From Chromatiales bacterium (lineage in GTDB: Bacteria > Pseudomonadota > Gammaproteobacteria > Chromatiales > Chromatiaceae), in assembly GCA_028280505.1 (NCBI GenBank), contig JANQLO010000077.1, forward strand, positions 1-58,622: a DNA stretch of 58,622 bases, written 5' to 3'. Numbering within the stretch: the first letter of the stretch is position 1; each line of letters opens with the position of its first letter. Below are positions 45,344 to 55,513 of this stretch, in pieces. The position numbers and the translations under genes are program-made. The notes beneath the pieces were generated by a model. The model saw nothing but the letters and a program-made list of their open reading frames with translations, did not search any database and was not told the origin of the DNA.

Positions 45344-48300
45344 TCACAGCAACACACGTTCGATACCGCCGGCCTTCGCCTTGGTGACGAAGGCCTGTTG
45401 CCATTCGGTGCCGAGTAAATGATGCGCGAGTTCCACGACGATGTAGTCGGTTTTGAGACCGGTTTCGTCGGCATAACGCGCCAAGCCCTGCTGACAGGCC
45501 GGGCAGCTGGTCAGCAGTTTGACCTGTCCCCGGGTGGTGTCGTCGCCGGTCAGATCGCGAATGCCTTTGTGCAGTTCTTCGGCTTTGCGGAAACGCAGTT
45601 GGTTGGCGATGTCCGGCCGTGCCGTGCCGAGGGTGCCGGCCTCGCCGCAGCAGCGATCCGACAATGCGACTTCTTGGCCGAGCAGTTCTGCGGCGACTTT
45701 GGTTGGCTGATATTGCTTCATCGGCGTGTGGCAGGGGTCGTGATACATGTATTGCACGCCCTCCACGCCGTCGATGTGCATGCCCTTTTCCATCAGGTAC
45801 TCGTGGATATCCAGCAAGCGGCAGCCGGGGAAGATTTTTTCAAACTCATATTGCAGCAGTTGATCCATACAGGTGCCGCAGGACACGATCACGGTTTTGA
45901 TATCCATGTAGTTCAGGGTGTTTGCCACCCGGTGGAACAGCACGCGGTTCTCGGTCGTGATCTGTTGACCCTTGGTCGCCAGGCCCGCCGAAGTCTGCGG
46001 ATAGCCGCAGCAAAGATAGCCGGGCGGTAGCACGGTCTGGGCACCGGATTCGTAGAGCATCGCCAGGGTTGCCAGGCCGACGTCCGAGAACAGGCGTTCC
46101 GAGCCGCAGCCGGGGAAATAAAATACCGCGTCGGACTCATCATTGACCTTGGCGCTGTCACGGATGATCGGAATCATGGTGCGGTCTTCGAGTCCGAGTT
46201 CCGCGCGGTACGAACGTTTCGGCAACTCGACCCGGATCGGCCGTCTTACCAGTTCGATCACGGTCTCCTTGACCTTGGGTTTACCGTTGGTGGCTTGGGG
46301 GATCGCGTCGGATTTGCCCAGCAACTTGGTCTTTTTGACCATGTCGTGGGCGAGCGTTAGGCCTTTGAAACCCCATTCGAGCATGCCTTTGCGCAGGACC
46401 TTGATGGTGCGCGGATCGGTCGCATTCAGAAAATGCATCGCCGCCCACGTGCCGGCGTTGAAGCGCTTTTTGCCCCGTTCGGTGAGGATTTTGCGCATGC
46501 GTATCGTGACATCGCCGAAGTCGATGTTCACCGGGCAGGGGCTTTCACATTTGTGGCAGACGGTACAGTGATCGCCAATGTCGTTCATTTCGTCGAAATG
46601 CCCGCGTGACACACCGCGCCGGGTCTGTTCTTCGTAGAGAAACGCCTCGATCACCAGGCCGGTACCGAGGATCTTGTTTCGCGGCGAATACAATAGATTG
46701 GCGCGCGGTACGTGAGTCATGCATTTGGGCTTGCATTTGCCGCAGCGCAGACAGTGCTTGATATCGTCGTTCAGGGCGCCCAACTCGCTCTCTTCCAGCA
46801 GGATGGCCTCTTGCTGCACCAGGCGGAGTGACGGCGTGTAGGCGCCTTCGAGCCCGGAACCGGGCATAAGCTTGCCGGGGTTGAATACCTGATTCGGGTC
46901 GACCTGGTTTTTATAGTCGACGAAGGCGTCCATCTTCTCCTGTTCGAGATACTGCACCTTGGTGATGCCGATCCCGTGCTCGCCGGAGATCACGCCGCCG
47001 AGATCACGCGCCAGTGCCATGATGCGATCGACGATTCGGTCGGCCTCGCGCAGCATGCGGTAGTTATGCGAATGCACCGGAATATTGGTGTGGACGTTGC
47101 CGTCGCCGGCATGCATGTGCAGGGCAACGAAGAGGCGATTATTGCGTACCTCGGTATGAATCTGCCGTAGCTGTTCGCGCAGGGGTTCGAGCACTGAGCC
47201 GCGAAACATCTCGCGCAGCGGTTGCTTGAGCTCTTCCCGGTAAGACACCCGGATATCGCTTCGCAGCAACATGTCGAGTAGAGTGTCGCCATCGCGCAGG
47301 CGAGATGCCTCATCCGGCAGCAGTACATCGTCGGTAAAGTCGGTGGCCGGTTGGTCGAGGCGGTCGGCCAACGTATGCCAGCGTCGGCGCACCCGGGTCA
47401 GCAGTTCGCGTGCGAGCAGGTATTTGTTGCGTGCGATGTCATCGTCTTCGCCCTCGCCTTCGGCAGGGGTTCGCTCCTCCAGCAGTTGGTCGAACTGCTC
47501 CAGGATTTCCAGCTTGTTGGCGATCGATTGCTCGATGTTGATGCGTTCGATGCCCCGGCTGTAGTCGGCCAGGCGTTCGAGTGGGATCACGACGTCTTCG
47601 TTGATCTTGAAGGCATTGGTGTGGGCCGAGATCGCGGCGGTGCGTGCGCGGTCGAGCCAGAAGCGTTGGCGTGCCTCGGGGCTGGTTGCGATGAAGCCCT
47701 CGCCGTCGCGCGCATTGGCCAAACGTACGACCTCGGATGCCGCCGTCGCAACGGCCTGTTCGTCGTCGGATACCAGGTCGGCGATCAAGACCATTTTCGG
47801 TAGCTCGCGCCGCGCCGCCTTGGTCGCATAGTTGACGGCCTTGATGTAACGGTCGTCGAGGTGTTCCAGGCCGGCAATCTGGACGCCGCCGGTGCCTACT
47901 ATATGGTCTATGATCTCGACGATGGCCGGCACGGCCTGACCAAGATCGTTACCGAAGAACTCCAGGCAGACGGTACGTACCTGTGACGGCATGCGATGGA
48001 GTACAAAACGTGCCGACGTGATCAGACCGTCGCAGCCTTCTTTTTGCACACCCGGCAGACCGGACAGGAACTTGTCCGTGACGTCCTTGCCCAGACCGGT
48101 CTTGCGGAAGGCCGCGCCCGGCATCTCCAGTATCTGGGGTTCGCCGCGCGGTGTGCGGCCGTTGGCCTCGTAACGGCTGATGCGAAAGCGCACCGTTGCT
48201 TGTTCGTGGATTTTGCCGAGGTTGTGGTCCAGGCGTTCGACCTCGAGCCAGTCGGCGTGCGGTGTAACCATGCGCCAACTCGCCAGGTTGTCCAAGGTGG

Positions 48301-49165
48301 TGCCCCAGAGCACGGCCTTCTTGCCACCGGCATTCATGGCGATGTTGCCGCCGATGGTCGAGGCATCCTGCGACGTGGGGTCGACCGCGAAGGCCAGACC
48401 GTTGGCATCGGCGAGTTCGGACACCCGGCGGGTCACCACGCCGGCACCGGTGCGCACGGTGGCCACCTTGCCGTCCACACCTGGCAATTCGATGTGTTCG
48501 ACCGGCGACAGGTCTTCGAGCTTTTCGGTATTGATGACCGCACAATGGGCGTCGAGCGGCACGGCCGAGCCGGTGTAGCCGGTGCCGCCGCCGCGCGGGA
48601 TCAGGGTGAGGCCGCAGTCGATACAGGTTTTAACGATCGCGGCGATTTCGTGTTCATGATCGGGCGAGATCACGACGAAAGGCATTTCGACCCGCCAGTC
48701 GGTCGCATCGGTGGCATGGGATACCCGCGCCAGACCGCTGAAGTCGATGTTGTCCTTGCGGGTGATTTTGGACAACGCGCGCGTCACGCGCGCACGCAGG
48801 GCCTGGCGTTCGCCGAAGCAGTTGGAGAAGCGATCGACCGCCTTGCGCGCCGACTCGAGCAGGCGTGCGGCGTCCTGGTTGTCGTTGAGGCGTTTCTCGA
48901 ATTGTGCAAGGCGGTGATTGAGTGCCTGAACCAGCGCGTCGCGGCGGTCGACATTGTGGATCAAATCGTCCTGCAGGTACGGGTTGCGCTCGACTACCCA
49001 CATGTCGCCCAGCACCTCGAAAAGCATTCGTGCCGAACGACCGGTGCGGCGAGTGCCGCGCAGGTCTTCGATCAGACGCCAGTTGTCCTCACCGAGATAG
49101 CGAATGACGATTTCTCGGTCGGAGAACGAGGTGTAGTTGTAGGGGATCTCGCGGATGCGCTCCAT
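45344..49165 (-). CDS. Giant FAD/Fe-S oxidoreductase (DUF3683, FAD-oxidase, 2x[4Fe-4S], CCG)
   Basis: A 1273-residue fusion. An N-terminal DUF3683 region (to about 140) is followed by an FAD_binding_4 domain ([17 protein letters not shown]) and an FAD-oxidase C-terminal domain ([15 protein letters not shown]). Two [4Fe-4S] motifs follow ([11 protein letters not shown] and [12 protein letters not shown]). Two CCG-type domains end the protein (FPGCGSER...YLCCGYPQ and HDPCHTPM...RCCGEAGT). It combines in one chain what GlcD and GlcF do apart, so a D-2-hydroxyacid (D-lactate or glycolate) dehydrogenase passing electrons to the quinone pool is likely. The start at [11 protein letters not shown] was chosen over an 8-residue extension. 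Confidence 0.9.
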   Translation of the reverse strand: MERIREIPYNYTSFSDREIVIRYLGEDNWRLIEDLRGTRRTGRSARMLFEVLGDMWVVERNPYLQDDLIHNVDRRDALVQALNHRLAQFEKRLNDNQDAARLLESARKAVDRFSNCFGERQALRARVTRALSKITRKDNIDFSGLARVSHATDATDWRVEMPFVVISPDHEHEIAAIVKTCIDCGLTLIPRGGGTGYTGSAVPLDAHCAVINTEKLEDLSPVEHIELPGVDGKVATVRTGAGVVTRRVSELADANGLAFAVDPTSQDASTIGGNIAMNAGGKKAVLWGTTLDNLASWRMVTPHADWLEVERLDHNLGKIHEQATVRFRISRYEANGRTPRGEPQILEMPGAAFRKTGLGKDVTDKFLSGLPGVQKEGCDGLITSARFVLHRMPSQVRTVCLEFFGNDLGQAVPAIVEIIDHIVGTGGVQIAGLEHLDDRYIKAVNYATKAARRELPKMVLIADLVSDDEQAVATAASEVVRLANARDGEGFIATSPEARQRFWLDRARTAAISAHTNAFKINEDVVIPLERLADYSRGIERINIEQSIANKLEILEQFDQLLEERTPAEGEGEDDDIARNKYLLARELLTRVRRRWHTLADRLDQPATDFTDDVLLPDEASRLRDGDTLLDMLLRSDIRVSYREELKQPLREMFRGSVLEPLREQLRQIHTEVRNNRLFVALHMHAGDGNVHTNIPVHSHNYRMLREADRIVDRIMALARDLGGVISGEHGIGITKVQYLEQEKMDAFVDYKNQVDPNQVFNPGKLMPGSGLEGAYTPSLRLVQQEAILLEESELGALNDDIKHCLRCGKCKPKCMTHVPRANLLYSPRNKILGTGLVIEAFLYEEQTRRGVSRGHFDEMNDIGDHCTVCHKCESPCPVNIDFGDVTIRMRKILTERGKKRFNAGTWAAMHFLNATDPRTIKVLRKGMLEWGFKGLTLAHDMVKKTKLLGKSDAIPQATNGKPKVKETVIELVRRPIRVELPKRSYRAELGLEDRTMIPIIRDSAKVNDESDAVFYFPGCGSERLFSDVGLATLAMLYESGAQTVLPPGYLCCGYPQTSAGLATKGQQITTENRVLFHRVANTLNYMDIKTVIVSCGTCMDQLLQYEFEKIFPGCRLLDIHEYLMEKGMHIDGVEGVQYMYHDPCHTPMKQYQPTKVAAELLGQEVALSDRCCGEAGTLGTARPDIANQLRFRKAEELHKGIRDLTGDDTTRGQVKLLTSCPACQQGLARYADETGLKTDYIVVELAHHLLGTEWQQAFVTKAKAGGIERVLL

Positions 49166-49207
49166 TTCGTCACCACCGCCGTACTGCAAAAGCTGTAGAA
49201 AACCGAA

Positions 49208-49229
49208 AGGCCCGGATGTTTTCGGGCCT
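49208..49229 (-). promoter_or_regulatory. Hairpin with T-rich tail in the leader of the FAD/Fe-S oxidoreductase gene
   Basis: A stem AGGCCCG/CGGGCCT with an 8-nt loop; read leftward it is followed by TTTCGGTTTTC. It lies about 40 bp before the start of the 1273-residue gene, with no leftward gene upstream of it in the window, so it may act as a transcription attenuator. The evidence is structural only. Confidence 0.35.
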
Positions 49230-49382
49230 GTGCGACGAGTTTATCCGAAATGCCGGCCGTCGGGTGAGTAGCGAATAGCCTCCCGGTTAAATCCGATCAA
49301 GATTGAGTATTGCGATCTTTCGAAAGAAACTACGATCGCAGGGGGCTTTTCGACGGTTGAATTTCGATTTGAGGACAAGATC

Positions 49383-49763
49383 ATGAATCCCATTTGGTTA
49401 ATACGATTACCGTTCGCCGCGGTATTTGCCGGTCACGGCATCGGCAAGTTGATCATGCCGGCGGCTTCCGCCGAGATGTTGGCACTGCCCATAGTGCTGG
49501 TATTGCTGGTTGGCCTCGCCGAGCTGTTGGCCGGAATCGGAGCCGTAGTCGCCGGCCTGGATCGGGCTCCGCATCGTGCGCTGGTCGATCGGCTTACCGG
49601 GCTTGCCGCCGTACCGGTATTGATCGGAGCCATCGCGATGGTCCATTGGCCTCGTTGGTCATTCGTGGCGACCGAGTCGCATCCGATGGGCGGCATGGAG
49701 TTTCAGGTAGTGTTGCTTGGAATGGCGTTGTACTTCCTATTGGGCGCGCGAGAGAGAGCCTGA
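49383..49763 (+). CDS. DoxX-family membrane protein
   Basis: A 126-residue protein with four hydrophobic helices. RLPFAAVFAGHGIGKLIMP and LVGLAELLAGIGAVVAGL match the DoxX family, with the conserved GHGxxKL motif. Such proteins are of unclear function, some linked to redox stress or thiosulfate-quinone oxidoreductases. A gap of 217 bp separates it from the divergent oxidoreductase gene. Confidence 0.8.
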   Translation: MNPIWLIRLPFAAVFAGHGIGKLIMPAASAEMLALPIVLVLLVGLAELLAGIGAVVAGLDRAPHRALVDRLTGLAAVPVLIGAIAMVHWPRWSFVATESHPMGGMEFQVVLLGMALYFLLGARERA

Positions 49764-49835
49764 CCGGTCTTGTTTCGTGGTCGTCGGGGCGGCGTGCTAA
49801 CGTCGCACTATGGTCATTGTTCAGGACAATCATTC

Positions 49836-50789
49836 ATGAAGGGCGTATTTCTCGATATTGCCAGTCTTGCCGAACGGGATCTCGATCTCAGCGGATTCGA
49901 TGATGTTTTGGGTGACTGGCGCAGCTTCGCGGCGACGGCGTCCGAAAGCCGTTTGGCGAATATCGGTGATGCCGAGATCGTGATTACCAACAAGGTCGTG
50001 CTCGATGATGCGCTGCTGCGTGCGGCGCCGGCGATCCGACTGATTTGCTTGACTGCGACGGGCTATAACAATGTTGCCGTCGAGACCGCGCGCGAGTTGG
50101 GCGTCGTGGTCAGCAACGTGGTGGGCTATGCGACCGACAGCGTGGTGCAACATGTGTTTGCACTGATGTTGGCGCATCACACCCGATTGTTCGACTATAC
50201 CGCGGCAGTGGTACGGGGCGACTGGAGTCGTAGTCCGCAGTTTTGCCTACTGGATTATCCGGTGCGGGAGCTGAGCGGGATGACCTTGGGGATTGTCGGT
50301 TATGGTGAACTCGGTCAAGGAGTGGCCCGGGTCGCCGAGGCTTTCGGCATGCGGGTGATGGTTTCGCAGCGTCCCGGTGGCGACCCGGTGAAAGGACGTT
50401 ATCCGCTCGACGAATTGCTGAGTAAAGCCGATGTCGTCAGCTTGCACGTGCCGTTGTTGGAAAACACGAAGCACCTTATCGATGCGCATGCGCTGGAGTT
50501 GATGAAATCAACCGCCCTGCTGATCAACACCGCGCGCGGTGCGGTGGTCGACAACGCGGCGTTGGCCGATGCACTGCGAAACGGGGTGATCGGCGGCGCG
50601 GCTGTCGATGTACTGGACGAGGAACCGCCGTCGCCGGGGCATCCGCTGTTGGCCCAGGATATGCCCAATTTGATCGTAACGCCCCATAGCGCTTGGGCCG
50701 GGCGTCAGGCTCGGCAGAATGCGGTAGACCGGACGGTGGCGAATATTCGGGCCTTTCTGGCCGGAGAGCCCATGAACAGGGTGGTTTGA
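49836..50789 (+). CDS. hprA: D-2-hydroxyacid dehydrogenase (glycerate/hydroxypyruvate type)
   Basis: A 317-residue NAD(P)-dependent dehydrogenase. The Rossmann motif is GIVGYGELGQGVARVAEAFG. The catalytic triad is the Arg in LINTARGAVVD, Glu in DVLDEEPP and His in VTPHSAWAGR. The N-terminal substrate domain has TATGYNNVAVETARE, which fits hydroxypyruvate/glycerate dehydrogenases rather than phosphoglycerate dehydrogenases; no ACT domain is present. The start ATG at 49836 replaces a longer frame from 49770. The substrate is inferred. Confidence 0.85.
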   Translation: MKGVFLDIASLAERDLDLSGFDDVLGDWRSFAATASESRLANIGDAEIVITNKVVLDDALLRAAPAIRLICLTATGYNNVAVETARELGVVVSNVVGYATDSVVQHVFALMLAHHTRLFDYTAAVVRGDWSRSPQFCLLDYPVRELSGMTLGIVGYGELGQGVARVAEAFGMRVMVSQRPGGDPVKGRYPLDELLSKADVVSLHVPLLENTKHLIDAHALELMKSTALLINTARGAVVDNAALADALRNGVIGGAAVDVLDEEPPSPGHPLLAQDMPNLIVTPHSAWAGRQARQNAVDRTVANIRAFLAGEPMNRVV

Positions 50790-50819
50790 TAGCGGTACGT
50801 GTCGCAAGCTTGGGCTGAC

Positions 50820-51605
50820 TTACGGGTGTTCACGCTTGGGTGCGCCGTCTGTCGCTGGGCGGTTGTCATCGGGCGTTTCGTCCATCAAGGGCCTCATGGT
50901 GTGCAGTAGGTTGGCGAACAAATGTGGGTGTTCCCGTTCCTCGCGGGCCAGCAAGGTCTTCATATGGGCGCGTTGGGTGGGTGCGGTGAAGCAGGCGGGG
51001 CAGGAATCCGGAATGATCGGTAGCTCGGCGTCGGCGGCGAAGGCTGTTGTTTGTGTTTCGCGCACATAAACCAGTGGCCGAATGATGCGCAAATCGCCAG
51101 CATCGTTGACATAGTGTGCCTTCATGGTACCGAGCTTGCCTTGGTGAAAGGCCGACATCAGGAAGCTTTCCGCGAGATCGTCGAGGTGTTGCGCCAGTGC
51201 GAGTACGTTGTATCCGTGCTCGCGGCAGGTGCTGTACATGATGCCGCGTTTCATGCGCGCGCAATAGGCGCAGAAGGAATCGCCATCGAGCCGGGTTTTG
51301 GCCTCCGCCATGATGGGTTGACGGCAATAGTGCCAGGGTACGCCCAGGCTGTCGTAGTAGCCGGTCAATGACGACGGATTGAAACCGTCGACCTCCGGGT
51401 CCACGGTAATTACGCCAAGCTCGAAACGCACCGGAGCATAACTTTGCAGGTGTTTGAGGATGAGTAACAAACTCAGCGAGTCCTTGCCTCCGGATACGCC
51501 GAGCAAGATACGGTCGCCCTCGCGTACCATGGTGTAATCGGCGATCGCGCGCCCCACTTTTCGCAGCAGGGATTTTGGGGGCATGATGGCAGATTTTGGC
51601 GGCAT
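50820..51605 (-). CDS. ttcA: tRNA 2-thiocytidine(32) synthetase
   Basis: A 261-residue PP-loop enzyme that thiolates cytidine 32 of some tRNAs. SGGKDS is at residues 38-43, CAYCARMKRG supplies two of the cluster cysteines and DSCPACF the last region. The N-terminus holds an imperfect tandem repeat (MPPKSAI-MPPKSLL) from a 14-bp direct DNA repeat, so the true start could be either methionine. Convergent with the hydroxyacid dehydrogenase, 30 bp apart. Confidence 0.93.
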   Translation of the reverse strand: MPPKSAIMPPKSLLRKVGRAIADYTMVREGDRILLGVSGGKDSLSLLLILKHLQSYAPVRFELGVITVDPEVDGFNPSSLTGYYDSLGVPWHYCRQPIMAEAKTRLDGDSFCAYCARMKRGIMYSTCREHGYNVLALAQHLDDLAESFLMSAFHQGKLGTMKAHYVNDAGDLRIIRPLVYVRETQTTAFAADAELPIIPDSCPACFTAPTQRAHMKTLLAREEREHPHLFANLLHTMRPLMDETPDDNRPATDGAPKREHP

Positions 51606-51801
51606 CGGGCGATTCTAGCGTCAACGATGCTCGTGTGCTCCGTTGGGTTTCTCTTGTCCGAGGTCTGGCTGAGGTTAAGGGAGCTGCTGCCGTTATACTT
51701 GTTGGGCCCGGACGACACTTATGCATTGAGCAGGTCTATGTTTTTTACCACCGAGCCGCTTGTTTGGCGCTTTTTCTACGGTATTTTCGGAATGAAGTTG
51801 T

Positions 51802-53214
51802 ATGGATAGTCCTGTGTATCGTGTCTTGCTTACGGGCGAGTTGGTGCCGGGGTTCAGTCGCCAGGCGGTCATTGCCGCGCTGGCACGTTTCTTCAACGTT
51901 TCGGCTGCGCGCCTGGTGGGCTTGCTCGATAGGGGCGATTTACCGATTGGCGATGTTTTGTCTGCCGATCAGGCGTCGGAACTGCAACGACGGTTCGAGA
52001 AGTTTGGTGCCCGGGCACGGGTCGAGCGGGTTTTTGCGACCGACCCCGTGCCGGCCGATGCAATTCGCTTGCCGCAACAATCGGATGCCGTAGATGCGGG
52101 TTTGATGCGTTGCCCGGCCTGTGGCCATGAGCAACTCGTCGCGGATACTTGTGACGAATGTGGCGTGGTGTTCGCCGAGTACAATCGTGGACAGGGTGCC
52201 TCACCGTCGCCGCGACAGCCGAATGCGGTGCCTCAGCAAAAACCGTCTCATCCAACGTTTGCATCGCCGCATGTGCAGGATGCTTGGCAGGAAGAATGGT
52301 TGGACGACGGTGATGGGGTGCCGACCGAGGATTACCATCTTGGCCTGTTCATGGGGATGCGTTCATCCCATCTGAGCGAGCCGTGTAAGAAAATGTCCCT
52401 CGGTCGGCGTACGCGCATGAAATTGTCGTGGGCCTGGGGTGCGGTGTTGAGTCCCTTCCTATGGGCGATGTATCGCAAGATGTGGGCTTGGGGAGTGGTG
52501 ATCTTTCTTGCGGAAATCTTTGTGCCGGTCTTGTTGATTACGCTGGGTACGAAGGAAGGCATATCGGATCGTCTGACCTATGCCGGTTTTGCCGTGCTGC
52601 TGATCAATCGGTTGTTTTGGCCGGCTTTGTTAAAGGGGCTTTATTGCCGGCACGCCAGGCGCACTATCGCCAATATGCACCGTATGTCGCCGACCTATGC
52701 GCCCGACATCGACATTGCGACCCGTGGCGGGACCAGTCGAACTTCGGTTTTCGTCGGGACGGTGATGGCGATTGTGCTATCCCTGCTGACCTGGAATATC
52801 GTCGATTCCCTGCATCGAACGTTTGTGCGCCCGACGCCGGTCTTCCTCGAACCGCCGAGTCTTCCCGAATTGACCCCCGATGCTGCGCAGCCGGATACGC
52901 CCACTACGGCGTTGCAGGACGATCTGCTGGTTAACGAGAATCGTTGGGTCGCGACGCGCAACAAGCTGCGCTCTCTGGGTCAACGCGTGAATGCCTGGTT
53001 GGCTGACAATGCAGGCAGTGTTGATGCGGCAACGCTTGACCTTGACGACTTGGTGCGAGTGCTTCAGCTGGATCAGGGTGACGTGCTCGACGGATGGGAT
53101 AATCGTATCGAGTACCAATCCGATGGGCAGGGTTATCGACTGATCTCGGCCGGTCCGGATGGCGTATTCGGCAATACCGATGATGTCGACTACCGTCGGA
53201 CTTTGCGGCGCTGA
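51802..53214 (+). CDS. Zinc-ribbon membrane protein with pseudopilin-like C-terminus
   Basis: A 470-residue protein of unusual build. The N-terminal about 80 residues (YRVLLTGELVPGFSRQAVIA) look like a small helical domain. A zinc ribbon CPACGHEQLVADTCDECG is at about 97-115. Residues 215-300 hold a DUF2628-type membrane region (RRTRMKLSWAWGAVLSPFLW, then VVIFLAEIFVPVLLITLG), with one more helix near 315-335. The last 40 residues (DVLDGWDNRIEYQSDGQGY, then SAGPDGVFGNTDDV) match the C-terminal calcium-binding part of GspG-type pseudopilins. The function is unknown. The start ATG was chosen by coding potential. Confidence 0.75.
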   Translation: MDSPVYRVLLTGELVPGFSRQAVIAALARFFNVSAARLVGLLDRGDLPIGDVLSADQASELQRRFEKFGARARVERVFATDPVPADAIRLPQQSDAVDAGLMRCPACGHEQLVADTCDECGVVFAEYNRGQGASPSPRQPNAVPQQKPSHPTFASPHVQDAWQEEWLDDGDGVPTEDYHLGLFMGMRSSHLSEPCKKMSLGRRTRMKLSWAWGAVLSPFLWAMYRKMWAWGVVIFLAEIFVPVLLITLGTKEGISDRLTYAGFAVLLINRLFWPALLKGLYCRHARRTIANMHRMSPTYAPDIDIATRGGTSRTSVFVGTVMAIVLSLLTWNIVDSLHRTFVRPTPVFLEPPSLPELTPDAAQPDTPTTALQDDLLVNENRWVATRNKLRSLGQRVNAWLADNAGSVDAATLDLDDLVRVLQLDQGDVLDGWDNRIEYQSDGQGYRLISAGPDGVFGNTDDVDYRRTLRR

Positions 53215-53235
53215 TGTTTGATTGCCGTGTTTGGG

Positions 53236-53778
53236 TTAGGGTTTCCAGTCCGTCAGCGAGAATCGGTGCGGTGTCAGTACCCAGCGGTCTTTTCGGGCAT
53301 TGAGCACGATACAGGCCGGGCCGCCATAGGTTCGGCTGCGACCTGCCGCGCCCGGATTTGCAACCCAGGGTCGTTCGGCGTCATCGACGATTTGGTGGTG
53401 GCTGTGCCCGTACAGCACCAGCTTGGCGCGCTTATACCGATTCCTCAGCTTTGTGTGACGTTGGTTGACGGGGTTGATTTTGTCGCCGTGTTCGACCGCG
53501 AGCATCCCGCCGGGTAGATCGAGCTCGAGCCGGGTTTGCAGGGCATTGAGCACGGCATGATCTTCGCTCGGCCATTTGTCTGTGATGTCGTTGTTGCCGC
53601 GTACTGCGTGCACCGCAGGCGCCGCTTTGGCCAGCTGGACGAGTATGTCGGCACGGCCGATATCGCCGGCATGTACAACGGCATCCACTGTTTGCGCGAT
53701 TGCGATGATCTTCGGGTGAATTTGCCCATGCGTATCGGCAATCAGCAGGATTTGGGCTTCTCGGCTATGGTTGGGCAC
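53236..53778 (-). CDS. YfcE/MJ0936-type metallophosphoesterase
   Basis: A 180-residue calcineurin-like phosphoesterase. The metal ligands are in LLIADTHGQ, HAGDIG, GNND, VEHGD and LYGHSHHQ, the full set for this family. Members hydrolyse phosphodiesters in vitro; the cellular substrate is unknown. Leftward, followed by an unrelated small membrane protein gene upstream. Confidence 0.9.
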   Translation of the reverse strand: MPNHSREAQILLIADTHGQIHPKIIAIAQTVDAVVHAGDIGRADILVQLAKAAPAVHAVRGNNDITDKWPSEDHAVLNALQTRLELDLPGGMLAVEHGDKINPVNQRHTKLRNRYKRAKLVLYGHSHHQIVDDAERPWVANPGAAGRSRTYGGPACIVLNARKDRWVLTPHRFSLTDWKP

Positions 53779-53788
53779 GTATCGGCTG

Positions 53789-53992
53789 CTAGCGTTTATT
53801 GGCCTGTGCGACGGGGGCGATGAACAGATAGATCAGCCAGCTGAACCAGGAAAAGAAGAAGATCAGAAGTATCCAGATCAGTTTCTCCGTGCCGCCGGTT
53901 TTGTCCGAGCTAAGAATGAGAATGATCGGTAGCCACCAGATCAGCGCTGCCATAAAGATGCCGATCATGCCCAGCCCGAGAATGGTCTCCAC
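53789..53992 (-). CDS. Small PLDc_N-type membrane protein
   Basis: A 67-residue protein starting with GTG (VETILGLGMIGIFMAALIWW). Two helices with SDKTGGTEKLIWILLIFFFSW between them match the phospholipase-D N-terminal (PLDc_N) family, found as stand-alone membrane proteins. Read from the reverse strand just upstream of the phosphoesterase gene and probably co-transcribed. Longer frames to 54115 would lack coding character. Confidence 0.75.
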   Translation of the reverse strand: METILGLGMIGIFMAALIWWLPIILILSSDKTGGTEKLIWILLIFFFSWFSWLIYLFIAPVAQANKR

Positions 53993-54040
53993 GCTAGATT
54001 CCCTCTTTGTATTACCTTGCTGATGTGGCAGTGTGGCGGC

Positions 54041-54661
54041 ATGAGTGACCGGCTTCAAGCACTTGAATCGCATCAGCGTGAACTCCGAGAATGTCGCCGT
54101 TGTCCGGCGATGCAAGGGCCGGTCGTCGTCGGGCAGCCGAATTTGTCGCCCGTTATGTTGATCGGACAGGCACCGGGCGATCGTGAAGGTAAATTAGGCC
54201 GCCCGTTTGCCTGGACGGCTGGAAAAACCTTGTTTGGCTGGTTCGAGCAGATCGGCCTTGATGAGCAGGCTTTTCGTCAGAGTGTCTATATGGCGGCGGT
54301 ATGTCGTTGTTTTCCAGGTAAGAAACCGAAGGGTGGGGATCGGGTGCCAAATCGGCAGGAGATCGCAAACTGTGCGCCGTGGATAGAAAGAGAGTTGCAG
54401 ATTGTTCAACCGTCTTTGCTGATTCCTGTCGGTAAACTGGCGATTGAACAGTTGTTCGCGGTGCACAAGTTGACTGACGTGATTGGGAAACAATGTTCAT
54501 GCACAATCGGTGGGCGATCGATCGATGTTGTTGCGCTGCCTCACCCTTCCGGCGCATCGCCTTGGCATAGAATCGAGCCTGGGAAAGGGCTGCTGCGTCG
54601 TGCGTTGAGCTTGATCGAAGCTCATCCGGCATGGCAATCGTTGAGCCTTGGCCCAGGATGA
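54041..54661 (+). CDS. Fe-S uracil-DNA glycosylase family protein
   Basis: A 206-residue protein of the family 4/5 uracil-DNA glycosylase group. The cluster cysteines are CRRCPAM at the N-terminus and AVCRCFPGKKPKGGDR, NCAPWIE in the middle. Motif 1 is MLIGQAPGDREGKLGRPF, and ALPHPSGASPWH is motif 2. It should remove uracil from DNA. ATG at 54041 was chosen over 54017. Confidence 0.85.
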   Translation: MSDRLQALESHQRELRECRRCPAMQGPVVVGQPNLSPVMLIGQAPGDREGKLGRPFAWTAGKTLFGWFEQIGLDEQAFRQSVYMAAVCRCFPGKKPKGGDRVPNRQEIANCAPWIERELQIVQPSLLIPVGKLAIEQLFAVHKLTDVIGKQCSCTIGGRSIDVVALPHPSGASPWHRIEPGKGLLRRALSLIEAHPAWQSLSLGPG

Positions 54662-54736
54662 GGTCGGGGCTTCATCATCCTGCTCAAGTCTTGTTCAGAT
54701 CTTTACCGTTGCAGGATTCTTCAGGAGTAAGCAACC

Positions 54737-55513
54737 ATGAAAAAACTGATATCTGCGTTTTTCCTATTCTCGCTGAGCGTTACCGCTTACGCAGAGGTGC
54801 AATCCAAGGCGGTCGCGTATCAGTACGACGATACCGCCTTGACGGGTTACCTATATTGGGATGACAGGATCTCCGGTAAGCGACCGGGCGTGCTGGTTAT
54901 CCATGAATGGTGGGGCTTGAATGATTACGCCAAGAAACGCGCACGCATGCTGGCGGAGTTGGGTTATGTTGCATTTGCCGCCGACATGTATGGCAATAAT
55001 CAGGTAACCACCAAACCCGACCAGGCGCGCGATTGGATGCAAGAGGTTACCGCTGACGTTGAAGGTTGGCGCGAACGTGCTTTGTTGGGTCTGGAGCAAC
55101 TCAAGGCCAGCGGTATGGTTGATGGCGACAAGCTTGCTGCGATTGGCTACTGCTTCGGCGGCGCCACTGTGCTGCAGATGAGTTACGCCAATGCGTCGGT
55201 GAAAGGTGTGGTGAGTTTCCACGGCGCTTTGCCGGCAGCGCCCGAGGAGGCCAAAGGTAAGATAGATCCGCGCATTTTGGTTTTGCACGGACAGGCCGAT
55301 ACATTCATTGCGCCCGAAGTCGTGACCAATTTTCGGAACAAGTTGGAAGCATCTGGTGCAGACTGGGAGATGAATACCTATGGGGGAGTACGCCATGGGT
55401 TTACCAATCCGGACGCGGGGGCGTTCGGCATCGACAATTTGGTTTACGACCAGCGTGCGGATGAACGGTCGTGGTCGCGGATGCAAGGGTTTTTCTCGGA
55501 GATTTTTGATTAG
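54737..55513 (+). CDS. Secreted dienelactone hydrolase family protein
   Basis: A 258-residue alpha/beta hydrolase. A signal peptide (MKKLISAFFLFSLSVTAYA) directs it to the periplasm. The triad is Cys in GYCFGG (in place of Ser), Asp in LHGQADTFIAP and His in VRHGFTNPDA. VLVIHEWWGLNDYAKKRARMLAELGY is the family N-terminal block. Substrates of exported members are not known. GGAGTAAGCAACC precedes the ATG. Confidence 0.88.
   Translation: MKKLISAFFLFSLSVTAYAEVQSKAVAYQYDDTALTGYLYWDDRISGKRPGVLVIHEWWGLNDYAKKRARMLAELGYVAFAADMYGNNQVTTKPDQARDWMQEVTADVEGWRERALLGLEQLKASGMVDGDKLAAIGYCFGGATVLQMSYANASVKGVVSFHGALPAAPEEAKGKIDPRILVLHGQADTFIAPEVVTNFRNKLEASGADWEMNTYGGVRHGFTNPDAGAFGIDNLVYDQRADERSWSRMQGFFSEIFD

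Noticed and set aside
51627-51809. 60-residue frame just before the zinc-ribbon protein gene
   Set aside because: It has no ribosome site and no recognisable family; the hydrophobic look is likely chance, although coupling with the next gene (ATGGATAG) is possible.
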